Below are positions 1-6,988 of a DNA stretch of 46,278 bases, piece by piece. Numbering within the stretch: the first letter of the stretch is position 1; every line of letters starts with the position of its first letter. This DNA comes from Chitinophaga pinensis (GTDB lineage: Bacteria > Bacteroidota > Bacteroidia > NS11-12g > UBA955): contig CAMDAF010000016.1 in NCBI GenBank assembly GCA_945888525.1, forward strand, positions 1 to 46,278, given 5' to 3'. The position numbers were made by a program, and so were the translations under genes. The notes under the pieces were generated by a model, which searched no databases, was not told the DNA's origin, and saw nothing but the letters and a program-made list of their open reading frames with translations.

Positions 1-182
1 CCTAAAATGCATAAAATGGCGACCAATAAATCACTTAAAAATACACCAGAAGCCAACAAGACGCCTTTCTTGAAACCGTCTTGGATACTGGTGTGTATCA
101 ATTTAAAAAAGGCAGGTCCAAAAAGCAAGATACTAATTAAAAACCCTTGCCAAATGCCATTTAAAATTGGAAATAAATACAT
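1..182 (-). CDS. LysE-family amino-acid exporter, N-terminal part (cut by window edge)
   Basis: Reading leftwards from an ATG at 182 gives about 60 uninterrupted residues beginning MYLFPILNGIWQGF, then a hydrophobic segment containing LLFGPAFFKLIHTSIQDG and a second membrane segment. The early G-P-x-F-F followed by an amphipathic turn and 'GFKKGVLLASG' is the hallmark of the first two helices of LysE/RhtB translocators, inner-membrane exporters of amino acids or related metabolites. The rest lies beyond base 1. It starts 8 nt after the stop of the small ORF at 191-487, so the two are probably co-transcribed. The family call is fairly secure; the substrate cannot be read. The plus-strand ORF over the same bases is a shadow. 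Confidence 0.72.
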   Translation of the reverse strand, partial: MYLFPILNGIWQGFLISILLFGPAFFKLIHTSIQDGFKKGVLLASGVFLSDLLVAILCIL

Positions 183-190
183 TCTATGCT

Positions 191-487
191 TTAGTTAAAA
201 GTTGATTTTAAATCTTTTACAATTGTTTCATTGCCCCCATAGGTGTATCCACATGCAATCTTTATGGGCACGCCATTTTTTATAATTAACAAGCGAGGAA
301 AACCAGTGGTGCCAAAATTATATAGAGTTTCTTTATATGTCTCAATAAACGGATATAAAATTTGATCTTCTGAGGCATAATTATTAACATTCGACCAATA
401 GGTTTCAAACGCATTGATTCTAAAAAGAAATACACCCCTGTTTTTAAATAAGAAGAAAAAACACAATATAGGAAGTTTGGCGTGCAT
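191..487 (-). CDS. Small protein with thioredoxin-like C-terminal half, no CxxC
   Basis: This ORF gives 98 residues from an ATG at 487; the frame is open up to 586. I chose 487 because a TATTTTTG promoter box lies at 500-507, 12 nt upstream, which would leave a start at 586 untranscribed. The C-terminal half (NFGTTGFPRLLIIKNGVP, then a Gly-rich turn and a final helix) resembles the cis-Pro and beta-hairpin region of a thioredoxin fold. No CxxC active site is visible, and the N-terminal part (FFFLFKNRGVFLF) is unusual. It may be a redox-inactive thioredoxin-like protein or a decayed gene that has lost its 5' half. The fold assignment is an inference from a short motif. Confidence 0.4.
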   Translation of the reverse strand: MHAKLPILCFFFLFKNRGVFLFRINAFETYWSNVNNYASEDQILYPFIETYKETLYNFGTTGFPRLLIIKNGVPIKIACGYTYGGNETIVKDLKSTFN

Positions 488-499
488 AAGTTGGTTTTG

Positions 500-507
500 C
501 AAAAATA
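500..507 (-). promoter_or_regulatory. Bacteroidota-type promoter -7 box
   Basis: On the minus strand the bases read TATTTTTG, an exact match to the Bacteroidota housekeeping -7 consensus TAnnTTTG. The ATG at 487 follows after 12 nt. No convincing -33 element was seen. This box decides the start of the small ORF 191-487. Confidence 0.45.
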
Positions 508-619
508 ACCGAATTTGAGGGGTATTCAAAATGGATTGTAATGCTCGGAATAATATTAGATTGCAAATTAATAGACACATTGGCAATAAACTGAATACAA
601 GTATGTGGTTATTTTAAAT

Positions 620-627
620 TAAATTTG
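620..627 (+). promoter_or_regulatory. Promoter -7 box directly before the start codon
   Basis: TAAATTTG matches TAnnTTTG, and the ATG of the crotonase follows after only 5 nt (633). With the usual distance from box to transcription start, the first transcribed base would fall at or beside the ATG, so the transcript is probably leaderless or nearly so. Confidence 0.5.
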
Positions 628-632
628 CGATT

Positions 633-1406
633 ATGTACGAAAACATTTTAAGTCAAAACGAAAATGGTATATGCACAATTACCATCAACAGAGAAAGCAA
701 ATTAAACGCATTAAATATTCAAACGTTGCAAGAAATAAAGCTTGCCGTAATTGACGCCAATGCGAACAAAGAAATATATGGAATTATTTTAACAGGAGCA
801 GGAAATAAAGCATTTGCAGCGGGTGCTGATATTTCAGAGTTTGTTAACTTCACAAGCAAGCAAGGCAATAAGATGTCTTCAGATGGACATGAGGTGATGA
901 ACACCATTGAAAATTCAGGCAAGCCTGTTATAGCTGCAGTGAATGGTTTTGCATTGGGTGGTGGATGTGAATTGGCTATGGCATGTCACATGCGTTTGGC
1001 CTCAGAGAATGCAAAATTCGGACAACCTGAAGTGAATTTAGGATTGCCTCCTGGCTATGCCGGAACCCAGCGTTTAATTCAACTTATTGGCAAGGGCAAG
1101 GCTACGCAACTTTTATTAACCGCGGATGTCATTGGAGCCAATGAGGCAATGGAATATGGATTGGTCAATGAAGTATTACCGATTGAAGATTTATTGCCGC
1201 GTTGTATTGAAATTTTAAATAAAATCTCAAGTAAATCGCCTCTAGCAATCGCCAAAGTGATTAAATGTATAAACGCCTATTTTACCGAAGGAAAAGATGG
1301 CTACTTAACTGAAATAGAGGAATTTGGACACGCTTTCAGCACCAAAGACTTTAAAGAAGGAACAGATGCTTTCTTAAACAAGAGAAAAGCCAATTTTGAA
1401 AGATAA
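633..1406 (+). CDS. Enoyl-CoA hydratase (crotonase family)
   Basis: This 257-residue protein is full length for a short-chain enoyl-CoA hydratase, which adds water to trans-2-enoyl-CoA in beta-oxidation or related CoA pathways in the cytoplasm. The first oxyanion-hole segment is AFAAGADISEF (60-70) and the second is NGFALGGGCELAMAC (104-118). Both catalytic glutamates of the hydratase subgroup are present: E113 in GGGCE and E133 in FGQPE. Keeping both favours a true hydratase over an isomerase or MenB-like enzyme. The gene has its own promoter-like box at 620-627 and overlaps the next gene by 11 nt, although the two products have no obvious functional link. The family call is secure; the chain-length preference is unknown. 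Confidence 0.9.
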   Translation: MYENILSQNENGICTITINRESKLNALNIQTLQEIKLAVIDANANKEIYGIILTGAGNKAFAAGADISEFVNFTSKQGNKMSSDGHEVMNTIENSGKPVIAAVNGFALGGGCELAMACHMRLASENAKFGQPEVNLGLPPGYAGTQRLIQLIGKGKATQLLLTADVIGANEAMEYGLVNEVLPIEDLLPRCIEILNKISSKSPLAIAKVIKCINAYFTEGKDGYLTEIEEFGHAFSTKDFKEGTDAFLNKRKANFER

Positions 1407-4260
1407 AAAACAACACCCCATTTTGACAAAAGTTTTTAAAATCTTCATACTTTCATTTTGTTTATTCTGCCAAAGCGGTTTAAATGCCCAGGTACCTGAA
1501 TTTTGGCATGAATACCAACTCAAGCAAATGAGTTTAGATGAAAAGATTGGACAATTATTTATGGTAGCTGCCTACAGCAATAAGGATGCGCAGCATACAT
1601 TAGATTTGGAAAATCAGGTTTTAAATTACCATGTCGGTGGTTTGGTTTTTTTTCAAAATGACCCGTTAAAGCAAGCCTATTTGAGCAATTATTTGCAATC
1701 CATTTCTAAAGTTCCTCTGATGCTGGGAATTGATGCAGAATGGGGATTGGCAATGCGTTTACAGCACACACAAAAATTTCCATATGCAATTACATTAGGG
1801 GCTCTACAAAACGACAGTTTGGCCTTTGAAGTTGGAGCTGCAATTGGAAGAGATCTAAAGCGCTTAGGGTTGCATATTAATTTTGCACCAGATGTTGACA
1901 TTAATGTTAATCCTAAAAATCCGATTATTGGATTTAGGGCTTTTGGGGATGATAAAAAAAGAATTTCGTTTACGGCTGATGCCTTCAGCAAAGGCATGCT
2001 CAGTGAGGATGTTTTATCTTGTGCAAAACATTTCCCTGGACATGGAGATGTTCACACAGATTCTCATCTTGATATGCCTGAGGTTGATAAATCATACAAA
2101 CAATTAGACAGCTCTGAATTTTATCCTTTTAAATACCTAATTAAACAAGGTGTACCATCGATTATGGTGGCTCACATATTTTACCCTCAACTGGATTCAA
2201 GGCCTAACAGACCTGCTTCATTGTCAAAATACATTATTGATACAGTGCTGCGCCAGAAAATGAATTTCGATGGCTTGGTCATTACCGATGCCTTAAACAT
2301 GAAAGGTGTTTCCAAATACTATGAGCCAGGGTTTATAGAATTGGAAGCTTTTTTAGCGGGCAATGATGTCTTAATGTTTAGCGAAAACGTACCAAAAGCT
2401 TTTGAATTAATTAAAGATGCAATCTTAAAAGGATTGGTTTCTGAAGCTGAATTAGACAAAAGGGTAAGCAGAATATTAAAATGGAAAAAAGTGGCTGGAC
2501 TTGACCATTACAAGCCCATCGAGACTGACCATTTACTTCAAGATTTAAACAGCAATAGAAACGACATCTTACTGCAAAATGTTGCCAATCAAACGGTAGA
2601 AATCATCAGAGACCCGCAAGGTTTAATTAAACAATTGGACAACAGTAAAACAGTGTTTGTTACCGTTGGAGATCTATTGGAATCGACTTGGAAAACTGAA
2701 TTGAGTTCCCAAGGCTTAAACCATTTTATTTCTATGGACAAAGATGCAAATGCTGAAAAGCAAGGTGGCTTGTTGAATAAATTAGGCCCATACAGCACGG
2801 TGGTGGTAAGTTTACACCAAGCAAAATTTTGGAAACAAGAAAAAGCAGGCTACACTGAAAACGATTTTGCTTTAATCAAATTATTAGCCAGCAAAAAGAA
2901 GGTCATCGTCGTTGGGTTTTGTAACCCCTATGTTTTGCAATATTTGCCAGATAATGTAACGGTTGTTGCTGGTTATGAAGATTTACAATGTTTTCACCAT
3001 GCGGTGCTCGATTTGATTTTGGGTAAAATTGCCCAAAAAGGTCAACTTCCAATTAAATTAAGAACATACAACAGGTCAAATGAACCCACAGGAAGCATTA
3101 TTAATACCAATAAATTAAATGAAATTGATGGTATTGTGCAGCAATTAATGCAAAAGAAAGCAGCACCCGGCTGTCGCGTCTTGGTTTTAAAGGATGGCAA
3201 AGAAGTTTTCAATAGATCGTATGGCTATTTAAATTACGACAAATTAAAAAAAGTAAATGACAGCAGCATGTATGACATTGCTTCTGTTACAAAAATAGCA
3301 GCCACTACCCTTGCGGTAATGAAACTTTATGAAGAAGGCAAGATTGATTTGCAGAAAACCTTAGGGCATTATTTGCCTCAAGCACAAGGCAGCAATAAAG
3401 CAGATTTGGTGATTTCTGATGTGCTTCAACACCGCGCTGGATTGACCGCATGGATACCTTTTTATAAAGAAACATTGCCTTTTATTGACAGTGTTTACTG
3501 CGCAAAAGAGGACAGTGCATTTTGTATAAAAGTAGCCGACAAACTGTTTATGTTAAAAGCAAATAAAGACACCATCTACAAACGTATTTTTGCCTCCCCC
3601 TTAGAATCTAAAGTATACCGCTACAGTGATTTAAGTATGATTTTAATGCAACTTGTTGTAGAAAAAGTGAGCGGACAAAGTTTGGATCAATATGTTGATC
3701 ATCATTTTTACAAGCCTATGGGACTAAAGTATATCACGTTCAACCCTTGGAAGAAACAAAAAACAGATAATATTGCCCCGACACAATTAGACCGTTTGTT
3801 TAGGCAGCAAGAACTATGCGGTTATGTGCACGATCCTGGAGCTGCCATGCTTGGTGGTGTAAGCGGGCATGCCGGCATTTTTTCAAGTGCGGGCGATTTG
3901 GCCGCGCTGATGCAGATGTTGGTTCAAGGTGGTACCTACAAGAACAGAGAATACTTAAAATTAAGTACCATAAAAAAATTTACAAGTTACCAAAACTTAG
4001 ATTCTAGAAGAGGATTGGGTTTCGACAAACCAGATTTTACAGGAAAGGTTAGTCCCGCAAGCACTATGGGTAGTCATCAAATGTTTGGACATACTGGTTT
4101 TACGGGAACTTGCACCTGGGCTGATCCCAAATCAGGTTTGGTTTTTGTGTTTTTAAGCAATAGAATTTGTCCAATAGAAGAAAACAAAGAACTAATAACT
4201 GGAAATTACAGGACAAGAATCCAAGATGTAATTTACCTTTGGCTGTCTGAGAACAATTAG
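1396..4260 (+). CDS. Exported GH3 N-acetylhexosaminidase fused to a class-C beta-lactamase-type serine hydrolase
   Basis: The product has 954 residues. A signal peptide (to about 32, ending LNAQ) is followed by a NagZ-type GH3 domain (about 38-365) with the general-acid motif KHFPGHGDVHTDSH (from 211) and nucleophile D298 in VITDALNM, a GH3 C-terminal domain (about 395-560), then a penicillin-binding-like serine hydrolase (about 585-950). The hydrolase triad motifs are intact: S630-V-T-K633, Y743-S-D and H899-T-G. Both halves act on peptidoglycan-type substrates in their families: GlcNAc removal and D-Ala-peptide/ester or beta-lactam hydrolysis. The fusion recurs in Bacteroidota and suggests wall turnover in the periplasm. 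The start is TTG at 1396, inside the upstream gene; a second TTG at 1423 is equally possible. No ATG precedes the signal peptide. Confidence 0.9.
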   Translation: MKDKKQHPILTKVFKIFILSFCLFCQSGLNAQVPEFWHEYQLKQMSLDEKIGQLFMVAAYSNKDAQHTLDLENQVLNYHVGGLVFFQNDPLKQAYLSNYLQSISKVPLMLGIDAEWGLAMRLQHTQKFPYAITLGALQNDSLAFEVGAAIGRDLKRLGLHINFAPDVDINVNPKNPIIGFRAFGDDKKRISFTADAFSKGMLSEDVLSCAKHFPGHGDVHTDSHLDMPEVDKSYKQLDSSEFYPFKYLIKQGVPSIMVAHIFYPQLDSRPNRPASLSKYIIDTVLRQKMNFDGLVITDALNMKGVSKYYEPGFIELEAFLAGNDVLMFSENVPKAFELIKDAILKGLVSEAELDKRVSRILKWKKVAGLDHYKPIETDHLLQDLNSNRNDILLQNVANQTVEIIRDPQGLIKQLDNSKTVFVTVGDLLESTWKTELSSQGLNHFISMDKDANAEKQGGLLNKLGPYSTVVVSLHQAKFWKQEKAGYTENDFALIKLLASKKKVIVVGFCNPYVLQYLPDNVTVVAGYEDLQCFHHAVLDLILGKIAQKGQLPIKLRTYNRSNEPTGSIINTNKLNEIDGIVQQLMQKKAAPGCRVLVLKDGKEVFNRSYGYLNYDKLKKVNDSSMYDIASVTKIAATTLAVMKLYEEGKIDLQKTLGHYLPQAQGSNKADLVISDVLQHRAGLTAWIPFYKETLPFIDSVYCAKEDSAFCIKVADKLFMLKANKDTIYKRIFASPLESKVYRYSDLSMILMQLVVEKVSGQSLDQYVDHHFYKPMGLKYITFNPWKKQKTDNIAPTQLDRLFRQQELCGYVHDPGAAMLGGVSGHAGIFSSAGDLAALMQMLVQGGTYKNREYLKLSTIKKFTSYQNLDSRRGLGFDKPDFTGKVSPASTMGSHQMFGHTGFTGTCTWADPKSGLVFVFLSNRICPIEENKELITGNYRTRIQDVIYLWLSENN

Positions 4261-4294
4261 TTTTCTGAAACCTTTTCAAACAATTTCTTGAATG

Positions 4295-4315
4295 CTTGGT
4301 TTATTTAATACCAAG
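4295..4315 (+). promoter_or_regulatory. Hairpin just upstream of the flavin-reductase-like start
   Basis: CTTGGT and ACCAAG form a 6-bp stem around a 9-nt AT-rich loop that ends 1 nt before the ATG at 4317 and lies 34 nt after the GH3 gene stop. It has no T-tract, so it is a poor terminator. It could affect translation initiation or be chance. A TTG in the hairpin at 4296 is in frame but is an unlikely start for this reason. Confidence 0.25.
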
Positions 4316-4316
4316 T

Positions 4317-4952
4317 ATGTCTCAGACACTGTCACACTTTAACCAAAGCAAGCTTCTTGAGATGGATTCCAGGAAACGTGCCAATTTTATTAATTCACTT
4401 ACAGGATTTAAAAGCATCGGATTGATAGGCACTAAAAACAAGGATGGGATTGAAAACTTAGCCATTTTCAATTCATTTGTTCACATAGGAGCCAACCCAG
4501 CCTTATTGGGTTTTGTTTCCAGGCCAGACCCACACTTGAGGCATACTGTAGTTAACATTGTAGAAACTCTGCATTACACAGTAAACCACATCACAGAAGA
4601 CATATACCAGCAAGCGCATCAAACGTCCGCACGTTATGCTGCGGATGTATCTGAATTTGATGCCTGCGGATTAAATCCTGAATTTAAAGACAATTTCTAT
4701 GCTCCATTTGTAAAAGAAAGTAAGATTCAAATTGCCCTCGAACTCAAGGAAATTATTGACATTAAAACCAACAACACAAGATTGGTGATTGGAGAAATAA
4801 TCGGAATTTACTTTCCCGAAGCAAATTTGGATGAAGATGGCTATTTAGACCTTGAAAAATCAGGCAGTATCGCTGGTTCAGGATTGGATGGCTACCATAA
4901 AACAAATCAATTGGGGCGTTTATCGTACGCAAAACCAAACCCATTTACTTGA
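4317..4952 (+). CDS. Flavin reductase-like (FMN-binding split-barrel) protein
   Basis: The product has 211 residues from the ATG at 4317; a TTG at 4296 would add seven residues. It has the flavin_reductase-like split-barrel layout: an early segment SIGLIGTKNKDGIENLAIF (the strand, turn and strand that usually bind FMN phosphate), then NPALLGFVSRPDPHLRHT, where the Arg/Pro-rich loop contacts flavin. The C-terminal part contains GEIIGIYFPEANLDEDGYLD, typical of family members in which a strand leads to a 'D-G-x-x-D' turn. Such proteins reduce flavin or act as FMN-dependent oxidoreductases in the cytoplasm; the substrate is not predictable. It is convergent with the redoxin gene, with a 22-nt gap between stops. 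Confidence 0.75.
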   Translation: MSQTLSHFNQSKLLEMDSRKRANFINSLTGFKSIGLIGTKNKDGIENLAIFNSFVHIGANPALLGFVSRPDPHLRHTVVNIVETLHYTVNHITEDIYQQAHQTSARYAADVSEFDACGLNPEFKDNFYAPFVKESKIQIALELKEIIDIKTNNTRLVIGEIIGIYFPEANLDEDGYLDLEKSGSIAGSGLDGYHKTNQLGRLSYAKPNPFT

Positions 4953-4974
4953 TCAATCGAAACGCCAAAAACGG

Positions 4975-5574
4975 CTATTTTCTAAAAAGAATCTGACAGC
5001 CAATTGATTTGGTTTGACTCACCGCAACAGGTTTGTTACTAAGCAAAGAATCCACTGCATCAGCAACATATTGCTTGCTCACTTTCTCCGGACTGTTTCC
5101 ATTGTCATCTATTGCACCATCGTATTTAATTATCCATTTAGAATTTTCTTTCCAAACCACATAAGCATGAGGCGTTTTTTGTGCAGAAAAATCCTTGGCA
5201 ACGGTTTGCTCTCCATCAAATAAGTATGGGAAGTTAAATTTCTCCTTTTTAGCTTTCTTAACCATTTTTGGATAAGTGTCTTCAACATACATGATGGTAT
5301 CGGTTGAACTTATCGCAATTAACGGAACACCCAAAGCCTTATATTTTAAATTCAATTGGTTAAGACGTTCAGGATACAATTTGGCAAACGGACAATGGTT
5401 GCAGGTAAAGACAATGATAAAACCTTTTGCATCTTTAAATTGACTTAACGAAACCATTTGACCATCAATATTTTTAAGACTAAAATCATTAATTGAATGG
5501 GTCGACTCATTGATAAAGCCGAACATCAAAACAGCTAAGAATAGTAATAAAAAACGCCTAAATAATTTTAACAT
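4975..5574 (-). CDS. Exported thioredoxin-like redoxin (AhpC/TSA-type)
   Basis: The product has 199 residues. A hydrophobic signal sequence (RRFLLLFLAVLMFGF) precedes a peroxiredoxin/TlpA-like fold: NDFSLKNIDGQMVSLSQF, then the active-site strand IIVFTCNHCPFA with a C-x-x-C pair, and TPHAYVV as the cis-Pro segment. The C-terminus (KSIGCQI) carries a further Cys, as in many thioredoxin-family members of this length. The likely role is a periplasmic thiol-disulfide exchange or peroxide-handling protein. It is the last gene of the metal-related minus-strand block, 6 nt after the YHYH gene, so it may protect or reduce thiols during metal stress. The family is clear; the reaction is inferred. Confidence 0.8.
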   Translation of the reverse strand: MLKLFRRFLLLFLAVLMFGFINESTHSINDFSLKNIDGQMVSLSQFKDAKGFIIVFTCNHCPFAKLYPERLNQLNLKYKALGVPLIAISSTDTIMYVEDTYPKMVKKAKKEKFNFPYLFDGEQTVAKDFSAQKTPHAYVVWKENSKWIIKYDGAIDDNGNSPEKVSKQYVADAVDSLLSNKPVAVSQTKSIGCQILFRK

Positions 5575-5580
5575 TTTATG

Positions 5581-6930
5581 TTATTTAATGATGCTTACAC
5601 TACGGGTATAAACCCTTGTAGGTGTGTTAATTTTTACAACATATTGGCCGGCATACAATGTTTGCGTATCAAAATAAGCAATGGTACTTCCCTGCAATAA
5701 AACACAGGATTGAACCAATTTACCGGTATAGTCATACAATTCAATACTTAAGTTTTCACGGTTTAGTTCATTGCATTGTATTGCCAATAAATCGCTGGCA
5801 GGATTTGGATAAATACTAATGTTCATTTCTTGAATAAAAGATTCAATACCTGTATTGTTAGATTTGTAAATTGTTACAGGTTCGCTTATACTAGCGACTT
5901 TACTTGCATTTTTTACCCCATAAAAAGTTGGCCCAACTGCATATGGATAGGCCGAATTCCAATTGGCATCAACTGTGGCAAAATAACAATAAATACCATT
6001 TGGGTATTCAGGGGTAATGCAAAAACGGCCATTGTGGACATCCAAAACATCCTCACTCAATCCTGCAAGAAACTCATAATCTTCTCTAAAGTAACCCAGA
6101 GGATAAGTGCTTGAAACAGCAGGACCAGCAGTAACAGTGCTTCCATTTGCGTAAGTTGATCTTGTTGTGATATTTCTGTATTTGTAAGCTGGTTTCATGC
6201 GTACGATTCCTCCGGTTCCATCCGCATTTTTATAAGCATATGCTCCATAAATAGGAAAACCATCAGCAGAAAATCCAATAAGAGGAGAATGTTTTGTAGA
6301 ATCAATAACATAGAGCCCATCAGCATTGTATAGGTTGCAAATAGTAGAAACAACATTTAAATCAAGGTTAAAGGCACTTGGATTTTGATGGTGGTGGTAA
6401 TTACCCATCGCAGGATGGCCTTTGGCGCAATCAAAACCTTTTCGCTCAGCAACAACGGCATCTCTGTTCCAAACATTATCGCCCATACCACCTAAAGGAC
6501 CACCTTTTAAAGCATTGTTGGCACTGCTCCAAGAAACACCGTCTCGGTAGTCAAACAAAGCAACACCGTTTATAAACAGACCAATATTCCCCCCTGTTGT
6601 ATTGCTCGGTGTACCAGTGTTTATTATTGGATTAAGTGTAAATTTAAAAATTGCTTTTTGGGCGGTTGTGAATGAAGGGTTTCCATCCAAAAACGGACCA
6701 GTAATGTATGCAGGAACGCCGTTAGTCCTCACGTAGACCCAATTACCCGAATACGAAACCGTCATAACATTGGCTGTATCCGCATCTTTAATTGGGGTTG
6801 AATTTCCGTTGACATAATGCCTACTCAAAATTCCAGTGGTATTCTGCAACCATGAGGTAATTGTCGGATTGGTTTGTGCATTTGCAAGTGTTGTAAAAAC
6901 AAGTGCGATTAAAAGGCTAGAGATTTTCAT
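5581..6930 (-). CDS. YHYH-domain secreted protein with T9SS sorting tail
   Basis: The product has 449 residues. The signal peptide MKISSLLIALVFTTLANAQ is followed by a YHYH-family domain; the name motif is represented by NYHHHQNPSAF (Y178-H181), with nearby GFSADGFPIYGAYAY typical of the family. The last 85 or so residues form a type A T9SS sorting domain, starting ISIYPNPASDLL and ending in VKINTPTRVYTRSVSIIK. YHYH proteins have no settled biochemical role but recur beside copper oxidases and MbnP/MbnH-like pairs; the His cluster suggests metal binding. It lies 58 nt downstream of the multicopper oxidase, which has the same kind of tail, so both probably reach the cell surface. Family call secure, function open. 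Confidence 0.85.
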   Translation of the reverse strand: MKISSLLIALVFTTLANAQTNPTITSWLQNTTGILSRHYVNGNSTPIKDADTANVMTVSYSGNWVYVRTNGVPAYITGPFLDGNPSFTTAQKAIFKFTLNPIINTGTPSNTTGGNIGLFINGVALFDYRDGVSWSSANNALKGGPLGGMGDNVWNRDAVVAERKGFDCAKGHPAMGNYHHHQNPSAFNLDLNVVSTICNLYNADGLYVIDSTKHSPLIGFSADGFPIYGAYAYKNADGTGGIVRMKPAYKYRNITTRSTYANGSTVTAGPAVSSTYPLGYFREDYEFLAGLSEDVLDVHNGRFCITPEYPNGIYCYFATVDANWNSAYPYAVGPTFYGVKNASKVASISEPVTIYKSNNTGIESFIQEMNISIYPNPASDLLAIQCNELNRENLSIELYDYTGKLVQSCVLLQGSTIAYFDTQTLYAGQYVVKINTPTRVYTRSVSIIK

Positions 6931-6988
6931 TAATAATTTAAATATGGGTTTGAAAGAAAATGATTTTATTCTGGGATGAGATATGATA

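Noticed and set aside
7-198. Plus-strand 63-residue ORF at the left edge
   Set aside because: It is the shadow of a clear LysE-type membrane protein on the minus strand.
488-586. Upstream extension of the thioredoxin-like ORF to 586
   Set aside because: It crosses the promoter box at 500-507 and adds no recognisable domain; not excluded if another promoter exists.
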